Assembly: GCF_022539505.1 (NCBI RefSeq)
Contig: NC_061510.1
Span: 268,965,687 to 269,029,686 of the forward strand
DNA: 64,000 nucleotides
Direction: 5' to 3'
From: Lolium rigidum
Taxonomy: Eukaryota; Streptophyta; Magnoliopsida; Poales; Poaceae
In this document: in pieces, positions 44,427 to 55,734 of the stretch
How the letters are laid out: each line of letters starts with the position of its first letter
Numbering within the stretch: the stretch's first letter is position 1
Position numbers and translations under genes: made by a program
Notes under the pieces: model-generated
Seen by the model: only the letters and a program-made list of their open reading frames with translations
Told to the model about the DNA's origin: nothing
Databases searched by the model: none

Positions 44427-46078
44427 TTTGCACTTTCGCGCCTAGGCGAAAGGCGTTAAAGAAAAGCACTTCTTGGGAGATAACCCATGTGTTTATTTTA
44501 CTACAGCAATTTTTGTTTTGTTGAGTCTTGGAAGTTGTTTACTACTGTAGCAAGCTCTCCTTATCATGTTTTTGTGCCAAGTAAAGTTTCTATGTTAAAG
44601 TTGATGTTATATTTGGGATCGCTGCGCAGAAACAGCATTGCTGTCTGCCACGAATTCTGGCATAAGTCTCTGTAAAAAATTCTAAAAAATCTGCAAAATT
44701 ACGAGCGTGATCCTCAGATATGTACGCAACTTTCATTAGTTTTGAGTTTTTTCATTTGAGCAAGTTAAGTGCCCAGTCCAGATGCATCTTTACGTACTGT
44801 TCTGTTTTTGACAGATTCTGTCTTTTATTTCGCATTGCCGCTTTTGCTATGTTGAATGAGTTTCTTTGTTCCATTAACTTTCAGAAGCTTTGTGCAATGT
44901 CAGAAGTGTTAAGAATGATTGTGTCACCTCTTAATATGTGAATTTGTGGTTATGCACTAACCCTCTAATGAGTTTGCTTGAAGTTTGTGTGCAGGAAGTT
45001 TTCAAGGGTCAAGAGAAGAGGATGATATACTATGATCAAGAAGAGTGAAAGGTCTAAGCTTGGGGATGCCCCGGTGGTTCATCCCTGCATATTTTAAGAA
45101 GACTCAAGCATCTAAGCTTGGGGATGCCCAAGGCATCCCCTTCTTCATCGACAACATTATCAGGTCACTTCTAGTGAAACTATATTTTTATTCCATCACA
45201 TTCTTATGTTCTTTACTTGGAGCGTCGGTTTGTTTTTATTTTTGTTTTGTTTTGAATAAAGTTGGATCTCGCCATTCTTATATTGGAGATATTACGCTCC
45301 GCTTTTTCTTATGGAACACTTGTGTTCTTAATTGTGCTTTAATGTTCATGGCGAAAGCTTATTGCTTCGTTAAATTGCTATTTGGTTGGAATTGGAAAGT
45401 GCTGCATATGGTTTGGTAAATTTGGCAATTGTTTGAGCTCTCATAGATCATGTTTAAGCTCTTGCATCATGTAGTTTAATCTATTAATGAAGAACTACTG
45501 TAGAGCTTGTTTAATTTGGTTTGCATGATTGATCTCTCTAAGTCTAGATATTTTCGGGTAAAGTGTTTGAACAAAAAGGAAGATAGTGTAGAGCCTTATA
45601 ATGCTTGCAATATGTTCTTGTGTGAGTTTTGCTGTACCTGTTCATACTTGTGTTTGCTTCAAACAACCTTGCTAGCCCAAACCTTGTACTGAGAGGAAAT
45701 GCTTCTCGTGCATCCAAACACCTTGAGCCAAAAACCATGCCATTTGTGTCCACCATATCTACCTACTATGTGTTATTTTTCTGCCATTCCAAAGTAAATT
45801 ACTTGAGTGCTACCTTTAAATTTCATTCCTCTACCTTTACAATATATAGCTCATGGGACAAATAGCTTAAAAACTATTGTGGTGATGAATATGTAGTTAT
45901 GTGTCTTAATTCTTATAAGTTGCTTGTTGATCGGTAACCATGTTTTACTGGGACGCCATCAACTTTATCTTTGTTGGATATCATGTGAGATGCTATGCAT
46001 GTTCGTCTTGTCTGAAGTAGTGGACTTCGCGATCAAATGGTTTGAGTATGCATATGTTAGAGAAGAACATTGGGCCGC
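44427..46078 (+). other. C 3' internal non-coding region
   Basis: Matches the corresponding parts of D, A and B. It contains the two polypurine-like motifs (45056, 45114) and the 9-bp hairpin (45120-45140). The 103-codon frame of the other copies is interrupted here (45629-45865 only). I see nothing else. Confidence 0.65.
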
Positions 46079-47668
46079 TGATACGCGTAGATACACACGT
46101 CCGTTGGGAACCCCAAGTGGAAGGTATGATGCGTATAGAAGCAAGTTTCCCTCAGTATGAAACCAAGGTTTAATCGAACCAGTAGGAGCCAAGAAGCACG
46201 TTGAAGGTTGATGGTCGCGAAATGTGATGCGGCGCAACACCGGGATTTCGGCGCCAACGCGGAACCTCGCACAACACAACCCAAGTACTTTGTCCCAACG
46301 AAACGAGTGAGGTTGTCAATCTCACCGGCTTGCTGTAACAAAGGATTAAACGTATCGAGTGGAAGATGTTTGCAAAGAAAACAATAAACACAATTGCGGT
46401 AGATTGTATGCTATGTAAAGAATAGGACCGGGGTCCACAGTTCACTAGAGGTGTCTCTCCCATAAGATAAAAGCATGTTGGGTGAACAAATTACGGTCGG
46501 GCAATTGACAAATAGAGAAAGGCATAACAATGCATATACATGATATGATAAATATAGTGAGATTTAATTGGGCATTACGACAAAGTACATAGACCGCCAT
46601 CCAACTGCATCTATGCCTAAAAAGTCCACCTTCGAGGTTATCATCCGAACCCCCTCCGATATTAAGTTGCAAAGCAACGAGACAATTGCATTAAGTATGG
46701 TGCGTAATGTAATCAACAACTACATCCTTAGACATAGCATCAATGTTTTATCCCTAGTGGCAACAGCACATCCACAACCTTAGAACTTTCTCGTCACGTC
46801 CCGGATTCAATGGAGGCATGAACCCACTATCGAGCATAAATACTCCCTCTTGGAGTTAAGAGTAAAAACTTGGCCGAGCCTCTACTAATAACGGAGAGCA
46901 TGCAAGATCATAAACAACACATGAACAATAGATTGATAATCACCATAATCATAGTACTCTCTATCCATCGGATCCCGACAAACACAACATATAGTATTAC
47001 AGATAGATGATCTTGATCATGTTAGGCAGCTCACAAGATCCAACAATGAAGCACAACAAGGAGAAGACGACCATCTAGCTACTCGCTATGGACCCATGGT
47101 CCAGGGGTGAACTACTCACTCATCACTCCGGAGGCGACCATGGCGGTGTAGAGTCCTCCGGGAGATGAATCCCCTCTCCGGCAGGGTGCCGGAGGCGATC
47201 TCCAGAATCCCCGAGATGGGATTCGCGGCGGCGGCGTCTCCGTAAGGTTTTCCGTATCGTGGCTCTCGGTGCCGGGGGTTTCGCGACGAAAGCTTTAAGT
47301 AGGCGGAGGGTCAACGCGGGGGCCACACGAGGGGCCCAGGGGGTAGGTCGGCGCGGCCAGGGCCTGGGCCGCGCCGCCCTCCCCTGGCCGCCTCGTGGCC
47401 CCACTTCGTTAGGTCTTCGGTCTTCTGGAAGCTTCGTGCAAAAATAGGACCCTGGGCGAAAGTTTCGTCCAATTCCGAGAATATTTCTTTACTAGGATTT
47501 CTGAAACCAAAAACAGCGAGAAAACAGCAAGCGGCTCTTCGGCATCTTGTTAATAGGTTAGTTCCAGAAAATGCATAAATATGGCATATAATGTGCATAA
47601 AACATGTAGGTATCATCAATAAAGTAGCATGGAACATAAGAAATTATCGATACGTTGGAGACGTATCA
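46079..47668 (-). repeat. A 3' LTR (1590 bp)
   Basis: Termini TGATACG (minus, 47668) and CGCGTATCA (46079). Directly upstream on the minus strand is the polypurine tract AAGCTTGGGGATGT (47669-47682). Confidence 0.92.
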
Positions 47669-50222
47669 ACATCCCCAAGCTTAGTTATGCTCGTCCCGAG
47701 CAGGTAAAACGATAACAAAGATAATTTCTGAAGTGACATGCCATCATAAACTTGATCATACTATTTGTAAACATATGTAATGAATGCAGCGATCAAAGCA
47801 AAGGTAATGACATGAGTAAACAACTGAATCATAAAGCAAAGACTTTTCATGAATAGTACTTCAAGATAAGCATCAATAAGTCTTGCATAAGAGTTAACTC
47901 ATAAAGCAATAAATCAAAGTAAAGGTGTTGAAGCAACACATAGGAAGATTAAGTTTCAGCGGTTGCTTTCAACTTCTAACATGTATATCTCATGGATATT
48001 GTCAACATAAAGTAATATAACAAGTGCAATATGCAAATATGTAGGAATCAATGCACAGTTCACACAAGTGTTTGCTTCTTAAGGTGGAAGGAGATAGGTA
48101 AACTGACTCAACAATAAAAGTAAAAGAAAGGTCCTTCAATGAGGAAAGCATCGATTGCTGTATTTGTGCTAGAGCTTTTATTTTGAAAACATGAAACAAT
48201 TTTGTCAACGGTAGTAATAAAGCATATGAGTTATGAAAATTATATCTTACAAGTTGCAAGCCTCATGCATAGTATACTAATAGTGCCCGCACCTCGTCCT
48301 ACTTAACTTGGACTACCGGATCTTCGCATGCCATGTTTCAACCAAGTGTCACAAAGGGGTACCTCCATGCCGCTCTGTACAAAGGTCTAAGGAGAATGCT
48401 CGCATTTCGGATTTCTCGCTTTTGATTATTCTCAACTTAGACATCCATACCGGGACAACATGGACAACGAGATAATGGACTCCTCTTAAATGCATAAGCA
48501 TGTAGCAATGATTATTGTTCTCATATGAGATTGAGGATATATGTCCAAAACTGAAACTTCCACCATGGTTCATGGCTTTAGTTAGCGGCCCAATGTTCTT
48601 CTCTAACAATTTTGCATGCTCCAACCACTAAAATGATAGACCTTCGGACAAGACGGACATGCATAGCAACTCACATGATATTCAACAATAGTTGATGGCG
48701 TTCCCCGAAGCATGGTTATCGCGCAACAAGCAACTTAATAAAATATAAAGTGCATAAGTACATATTCAATACTACGATAGTTTTTAAGGCTATTTTGTCC
48801 CATGAGCTATATATTGCAAAGGTGAATGATGGAATTTTAAAGGTAGCACTCAAGCAATTTACTTTGGAATGGCGGAGAAATACCATGTAGTAGGTAGGTA
48901 TGGTGGACACAAATGGCATAGTAGTTGGCTCAAGGATTTTGGATGCATGAGAAGTATTCCCTCTCGATACAAGGTTTAGGCTAGCAAGGTTATTTGAAGC
49001 AAACTCAAGGATGAACAAGTGCAGCAAGACTCACATAAAAGACATATTGTAAACATTATAAGACTCTACACTCGTCTTCCTTGTTGTTCAAAACTCAATA
49101 CTAGATATTATCTAGACCTTAGAGAAACCAAATATGCAAATCAAATTTAGGCAAGCTCTATGTATTTCTTCATTAATGGGTGCAAAGCATATGATGCAAG
49201 AGCTTAAACATGAACACAACAATTACCAAGTATCACATTATCCAAGACATTTTAGAATTACTACATGTAGCATTTTCCAATTCCAACCATATAACAATTT
49301 AACGAAGAAGAAACTTCGCCTTGAACATTATGAGTAAAGCCTAAGGACACATGTGTCCATATGCAACAGCGGAGCGTGTCTCTCTCCCACAAAGTGAATG
49401 CTAGGATCCATCTTATTCAAACAAAAACAAAAACGAAAACAAACCGACGCTCCAAGTAAAGAACACAAGATGTGATTGAATAAAAATATAGTTTCGGGGG
49501 AGGAACCTGATGATGTTGTTGATGAAGAAGGGGATGCCTTGGGCATCCCCAAGCTTAGACAGCTTGAGTCTTCTTAAAATATGCAGGGGTGAACCACGGG
49601 GGCATCCCCAAGCTTAGAGCTTTCACTCCTCTTGATCATAGTATATCATACTCCTCTCTTGACCCTTGAAAACTTCCTTCACACCAAACTTCAAGCAAAC
49701 TCATTAGAGGGTTAGTGCACAATTAATAATTCACACATTCAGAGGTGACACAATCATTATTTTCACTTCTGGACATTGCATAATGCTACTGGACATTAAT
49801 GGATCAAAGAAATAAATCTAATATAGCAAAAGAGGCAATGCGAAATAAAAGGCAGAATCTGTCAAAAACAGAACAGTCCGTAAAGACGAATTTAGAGATG
49901 GCACCAGACTTGCTCAAATGGAAAAACTCAAAACTAATGAAAGTTGCGTACATATCTGAGGATCACGCTCGTAAATTGGCAGTTTTTTTAGAATTTTCTA
50001 CAGATAACTGTGCCCAGATTCGTGACAGACAGCAATGCTGTTTCTGCGCAGCGATCCCAAATATAACATCAACTTTGACATAGAAACTTTACTTGGCACA
50101 AAAACATGATAAGGAGAGGTTGCTACAGTAGTAAACAACTTCCAAGACTCAACAAAACAAAAAATTGCTGTTGTAAAATAAACACATGGGTTATCTCCCA
50201 AAAAGTTCTTTCTTTATAGCCG
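47669..50222 (-). other. A 3' internal non-coding region
   Basis: Homologous to D 1-1537 and B 55735-58309. It contains a 103-codon frame (49027-48716, minus), a 94-codon opposite-strand frame (49799-50083, plus), the 9-bp hairpin (49530-49550) and polypurine-like motifs. I see no other gene. Confidence 0.65.
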
Positions 50223-51011
50223 TTAAGATGGGCTCAGTAATTTTAATGATACTCTCATGAGTAAATAAGAGTTGAAGCAAAAGAGAGCATCAAGAAGCAA
50301 ATTCAAAACACATTTAAACCTAACCCACTTCCTATGAAAAGGAATCTTGTACACAAATAAATTCATGAAGAACAAAGTGACAAGCATAGAAAAGCAACAC
50401 AAGTGCAATTTCAAGATTCTCAACATAAAGAGGGAAATTTAATATTATTAAGATGCATATAACCATGTTTCCCTCTCTCATAATAGTTTTCAGTAGCATC
50501 ATGAACAAACTCAACAATATAACTATCACATAAAACATTCTTGTCATGAGCCACATGCATAAAATTATTACTCTCCACATAAGCATAATCAATTTTATTA
50601 GTTGTAGTGGGAGCAAATTCAACAAAATAGCTATCACTATTATTCTCATCACCATAATCATCATATATAGGAGGCATATTGTAATCATAATTAATTTTCT
50701 CCTCAATAGTAGGTGGACTGAAAATATCATATTCATCATTGCAAGCATCATATATAGGAGGTAAAGTATCATCAAAGTAAATTTTCTCCTCCATGCTTGG
50801 GGCACTAAAAATATCACAACCTGACTTCCCCAAGCTTAAATTCTTCCATAGCTTTAGCAATAATAGTGTTCAAAGAGTTCATGCTAATAACATTGCTACA
50901 ACTATTTTGTAAACAAAGTTCCATGGGTTTTTTAATTTTCTCTTCAAACACATCATGTCCTAATTCAAGATATAGTTCATAAAGATCTCTAATTTTTTTG
51001 TTGTTTTCCAT
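50223..51011 (-). pseudogene. A accessory protein of unknown function, frameshifted
   Basis: Three consecutive minus-strand frames form one ancestral protein of about 260 residues: 51011-50814 (MENNKKIRDLYELYLELGHD), 50860-50420 (SGCDIFSAPSMEEKIYFDD, then two tandem copies of a IEEKI.YD..LPPIYD unit, then YAYVESNNFMHVAHDKN) and 50426-50223 (KIPFHRKWVRFKC). The shifts lie near 50835, beside AAGCTTGGGG, and near 50425. The middle is acidic and repetitive (DIFS.P..EEKI at two places); the last part is hydrophobic and Leu/Phe-rich, possibly membrane-associated. I recall similar sequences in wheat annotated only as hypothetical. It has no resemblance to the gag of its LTR-sharing relatives, and I assign no function. 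Confidence 0.7.
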
Positions 51012-51260
51012 TAAGCCTAACTAGTGAAAATAAAAACAAGTACAGGGCTAGACATGATAACAAAATAAATTAAATGCAAGTAACTAATTTTTTTGTGTTT
51101 TTGATATGGAGGACAAGACAATAAATAAAGTAAAACTAGCAACTAATTTTTTTGTGTTTTGTTTAGGTGCAGCAAACAAAGTAGTAAATAAAATAAAGCA
51201 AGACAAAAACAAAGTAAAGAGATTGAGAAGTGGAGACTCCCCTTGCAGCGTGTCTTGATC

Positions 51261-51278
51261 TCCCCGGCAACGGCGCCA
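51261..51278 (-). promoter_or_regulatory. A primer-binding site, tRNA-Asp
   Basis: Minus-strand TGGCGCCGTTGCCGGGGA, 11 bases inside the LTR end, as in D, C and B. Confidence 0.9.
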
Positions 51279-51289
51279 GAAATTTAGCT

Positions 51290-52801
51290 TGATGCGCGTA
51301 GATATACACGTCCGTTGGGAACCCCAAGTGGAAGGTATGATGCGTATAGAAGCAAGTTTCCCTCGGTATGAAACCAAGGTTTAATCGAACCGAGTAGGAG
51401 CCAAGAAGCACGTTGAAGGTTGATGGTCGCGAAATGTGATGCGGCGCAACACCGAGGATTTCGGCGCCAACGCGGAACCTGCACAACACAACCCAAGTAC
51501 TTTGTCCCAACGAAACAGTGAGGTTGTCAATCTCACCGGCTTGCTGTAACAAAGGATTAAACGTATCGAGTGGAAGATGTTTGCAAAGAAAACAGTAAAC
51601 ACAATTGCGGTAGATTGTATGCTATGTAAAGAATAGGACCGGGGTCCACAGTTCACTAGAGGTGTCTCTCCCATAAGATAAAAGCATGTTGGGTGAACAA
51701 ATTACGGTCGGGCAATTGACAAATAGAGAAAGGCATAACAATGCATATACATGATATGATAAATATAGTGAGATTTAATTGGGCATTACGACAAAGTACA
51801 TAGACCGCCATCCAAGCTGCATCTATGCCTAAAAGTCCACCTTCGGGTTATCATCCGAACCCCCTCCGGTATTAAGTTGCAAAGCAACGAGACAATTGCA
51901 TTAAGTATGGTGCGTAATGTAATCAACAACTACATCCTTAGACATAGCATCAATGTTTTATCCCTAGTGGCAACAGCACATCCACAACCTTAGAACTTTA
52001 CGTCACGTGTCCCGAGATGTCAATGGAGGCATGAACCCACTATCGAGCATAAATACTCCCTCTTGGAGTTAAGAGTAAAAACTTGGCCAGAGCCTCTACT
52101 AATAACGGAGAGCATGCAAGATCATAAACAACACATGAACAATAGATTGATAATCACCATAATCATAGTACTCTCTATCCATCGGATCCCGACAAACACA
52201 ACATATAGTATTACGAGATAGATGATCTTGATCATGTTAGGCAGCTCACAAGATCCAACAATGAAGCACAACAAGGAGAAGACGACCATCTAGCTACTTG
52301 CTATGGACCCATGGTCCGGGGGTGAACTACTCACTCATCACTCCGGAGGCGACCATGGCGGTGTAGAGTCCTCCGGGAGATGAATCCCCTCTCGGCGGGG
52401 TGCCGGAGGCGATCTCCGAGAATCCCCGAGATGGGATTCGCGGCGGCGTCTCTGTAAGGTTTTCCGTATCGTGGCTCTCGGTGCTGGGGGTTTCGCGACG
52501 GAAGCTTTAAGTAGGCGGAGGGTCAGCGCGGGGGCCACACGAGGGGCCCGGGGGTAGGTCGGCGCGGCCGGGGCCTGGGCCGCGCCGGCCTATCCCTCGG
52601 CCGCCTCGTGGCCCCACTTCGTTAGGCTCTTCGGTCTTCGGAAGCTTCGTGCAAAAATAGGACCCTGGGCGAAAGTTTCGTCCAATTCCGAGAATATTTC
52701 TTTACTAGGATTTCTGAAACCAAAAACAGCAGAAAACGACAAGCTGGCTCTTCGGCATCTTGTTAATAGGTTAGTTCCGAGAAAATGCATAAATATGGCA
52801 T
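51290..52801 (-). repeat. A 5' LTR, cut by the assembly gap
   Basis: Ends GCGCATCA on the minus strand at 51290. By comparison with the 3' LTR the first 81 bases are missing in the gap. Many differences from the 3' LTR are CAG/CGAG or CTG/TCG pairs. Confidence 0.9.
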
Positions 52802-52901
52802 NNNNNNNNNNNNNNNNNNNNNNNNNNNNNNNNNNNNNNNNNNNNNNNNNNNNNNNNNNNNNNNNNNNNNNNNNNNNNNNNNNNNNNNNNNNNNNNNNNN
52901 N
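52802..52901. other. Assembly gap (100 N)
   Basis: Exactly 100 N, a conventional placeholder for unknown length. It separates a minus-strand LTR (left) from a plus-strand LTR of the same family (right), an inverted repeat that assemblers often fail to cross. At least 81 bases of the A LTR and 1130 bases of the B LTR are missing here. Confidence 0.95.
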
Positions 52902-53368
52902 ATGTATATGCATTGTTATGCCCTTCTCTATTTGTCAATTGCCCGACTGTAATTTGTTCACCCAACATGCTTTTATCTTATGGGAGAGACACCTCTAGTG
53001 AACTGTGGACCCCGGTCCTATTCTTTACATCGCATACAATCTACTGCAATACTTGTTTTACTATTTTCTTGCAAACAATCATCTTCCACACAATACGGTT
53101 AATCCTTTGTTACAGCAAGCCGGTGAGATAGACAACCTCACTGTTTCGTTGGGGCAAATTACTTTGGTTTTGTTGTGCAGATTCCACGTTGGCGCTGGAA
53201 TCCCTGTTGTTGCGCCGCATCACATTTCGCCACCATCAACCTTCAACGTGCTTCTTGGCTCCTCCTGGTTCGATAAACCTTGGTTTCTTTCTGAGGGAAA
53301 ACTTGCTGCTATGCGCATCATACCTTCCTCTTGGGGTTCCCAACGAACGTGTGAGTTACACGCCATCA
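52902..53368 (+). repeat. B 5' LTR, last 467 bases
   Basis: Corresponds to 59440-59908 of the 3' LTR and ends ACACGCCATCA. Confidence 0.92.
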
Positions 53369-53379
53369 AGCTCTTTTTC

Positions 53380-53397
53380 TGGCGCCGTTGCCGGGGA
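53380..53397 (+). promoter_or_regulatory. B primer-binding site, tRNA-Asp
   Basis: TGGCGCCGTTGCCGGGGA, 11 bases after the LTR end. Confidence 0.92.
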
Positions 53398-53621
53398 GAT
53401 CAAGACACGCTGCAAGGGGAGTCTCCACTTCTCAATCTCTTTACTTTGTTTTTGTCTTGCTTTATTTTATTTACTATTTTGTTTGCTGCACCTAAACAAA
53501 ACACAAAAAAATTAGTTGCTAGTTTTACTTTATTTACTGTCTTGCTCACTATATCAAAAACACAAAAAAATTAGTTACTTGCATTTACTTTATCTAGTTT
53601 GCTTTATTTACTGTTGCTAAA

Positions 53622-55734
53622 ATGAATACCCCTGAAAATACTAAGTTGTGTGACTTCACAAACGCAAATAATAATGATTTCCTATGCACACCTATTGCTC
53701 CACACCTGCTACTACAGCAGAATTCTTTGAAATTAAACCTGCTTTACTGAACCTTGTCATGAGAGATCAATTTTCTGGTGTTAGTTCTGATGATGCTGCT
53801 GCCCATCTCAATAATTTTGTTGAACTTTGTGAAATGCAAAAGTATAAGGATGTAGATGGTGATATTATTAAATTGAAAGTGTTTCCTTTCTCATTAAGAG
53901 GAAGAGCTAAAGATTGGTTGCTATCTTTGCCTAAGAATAGTATTGATTCATGGACTAAATGTAAGGATGCTTTTATTGGTAGATATTATACTTCCGCTAA
54001 AATTATATCTTTGAGAAGTAGCATAATGAATTTTAAGCAATTAGATACTGAACATGTTGCTCAAGCATGGGAGAGAATGAAAACTTTGGTAAAGAATTTC
54101 CCAACCCATGGACTGACTACTTGGATGATCATCCAAACCTTCTATGCACGACTATTTCTTCGCGGAATTTATTGGATTCAGCTGCTGGAGGTACCTTTAT
54201 GTCCATCACTTTGGGGGCGGCTACAAAGCTTCTTGATGATATGATGATAAATTACTCTGAATGGCACACGGAAAGAGCTCCACAAGGTAAGAAGGTAAAT
54301 TCTGTTGAAGAAACCTCTTCCTTGAGTGATAAGATTGATGTGATTATGTCTATGCTTGTGAATGGTAGATCTAATGTTGATCCTAATAATGTTCCTTTAG
54401 CTTCATTGGTTGCTCAAGAAGAAAATGTTGATGTGAATTTCATTAAAAATAATAATTTCAACAACAATGCTTATAGGAACAACTCTGGTAATAACTATAG
54501 GCCATATCCTTCTGCTAATGGTAATGGTTATGGTAATTCTTATGGGAATTCTTACAACAATATTAGGAGTGTACCCTCTGGTCTTGAAGCTATGCTTAAA
54601 GAATTTATTAGTACACAAACTGCTTTTAACAAATCTGTTGAGGAAAAGTTTGATAAAATTGATATTATTGCTTCTAGAGTTGATAGACTTGCCTCTGATG
54701 TTAATCTTTTAAAATTGAAAGTTATGCCTAATAATGATATTGATAGTAAGATTACTACTACAGTAAATGCCATCCAAGTTAGAATTAATGAGAATATAAG
54801 ATTAATGGCTGAATTGCGTGCTAGGTGGGATAGAGAAGAAAATGAAAAACTAGCTAAAGAGAATAATGTAGCTAAAGTTTGGACTATTACCACCACTAGT
54901 AATGCTAATTCTTCACATGTTGCTGCACCTCCTACTATCAATGGTAAAATAATTGGTGTTGGCAATGTTTCTACTCCTAGTGCAAGGCGTACAAAACTGC
55001 CTGAAATTGCTAAAACTGCTGAAACTGCTTGTGATAAAACTGCTGAAATTTTTTCCAACTTTGGGAACAATGATCCCATTGCTGTAGCTCATAATGATTT
55101 AGATTTTTATGATTGCCACATCTCTGAAGTTATAAAGTTCTTACAAAAACTTGCTAAAAGTCCTAATGCTAGTGCTATAAATTTAGCCTTTACAAAACAT
55201 ATTACAAATGCTCTCATAAAAGCTAGAGAAGAGAAACTAAAACTTGAAACTTCTATTCCTAGAAAGTTAGAAGATGGTTGGGAGCCAATCATTAAAATGA
55301 AATTCAATGACTTTGAATGTAATGCTTTATGTGATCTTGGTGCAAGTATTTCTGTTATGCCTAAAAAGATTTATGATATGCTTGACTTGCCACCATTGAA
55401 GAATTGTTATTTAGATGTTAATCTTGCCGATAATGTTAAAGAGAAACCTTTGGGGAGGATTGATAATGTGTGCATTACGGTTAACAATAACCTTGTCCCC
55501 GTTGATTTTGTTGTCTTGGATATCGAATGCAATGCATCTTGTCCTATTGTGTTGGGAAGACCTTTTCTTCGAACCGTTGGTGCTGTTATTGATATGAGGG
55601 AAGGTAATATTAAATATCAATTGCCTCTCAAGAAAGGTATGGAACACTTCCCTAGAAAGAGAATGAAGTTGCCTTTTGATTCTATTATTAGAACAAGTTA
55701 TGATGTTGATGCTTCTACTCTCGATGTTACTTGA
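53622..55734 (+). pseudogene. B gag-protease polyprotein, two shifts
   Basis: Starts at ATG 53622 (MNTPENTKLC). A two-base insertion near 53700 (CCACACCTG versus CCACCTG in D) and a four-base loss near 54150 interrupt it; from 54067 to 55734 it is open for 555 codons. Order: gag core (FSLRGRAKDWLLSLP at about 53893), Asn/Tyr-Gly linker (54450-54560), helical region (MAELRARWDREENEKLAKEN), retropepsin domain with DLGASISVMP (Asp codon 55333-55335) and CPIVLGRPFL, and a basic tail (PRKRMKLPFDS). The open part covers the protease completely. Since the element lacks other enzymes, any mobility would require pol supplied in trans. Confidence 0.87.

Larger units (their letters stand above)
40514..46078 (+). 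mobile_element. C: Ty3/Gypsy gag-protease element, right end missing
   Basis: Plus-strand relative of D and B: 5' LTR, tRNA-Asp primer site, gag-protease and most of the 3' internal region. It is inserted in the G gag (left flank TCCTC, 40509-40513). At 46078 the internal sequence stops at ..GGGCCGC and A begins; B continues at the same point (57396) with TAACTAAAG. The last ~0.9 kb of internal sequence and the 3' LTR of C are not present, so they must lie in the gap or have been lost. Confidence 0.9.
46079..52801 (-). mobile_element. A: non-autonomous Gypsy element with unrelated coding region
   Basis: Minus-strand element inserted in the 3' internal region of C (flank GCCGC, 46074-46078). 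LTRs, primer site and 3' non-coding region are the same as in D, B and C, but between primer site and 3' region it encodes a different, unrecognised protein and no gag or protease. The 5' LTR runs into the N gap and lacks its first ~81 bases. The far target duplication is hidden. Confidence 0.9.

Noticed and set aside
5506..46078. D and A share the flank GCCGC, possibly a rearrangement of one insertion
   Set aside because: The surrounding sequences differ (Copia LTR versus C internal region); a five-base match in GC-rich sequence is plausible by chance.
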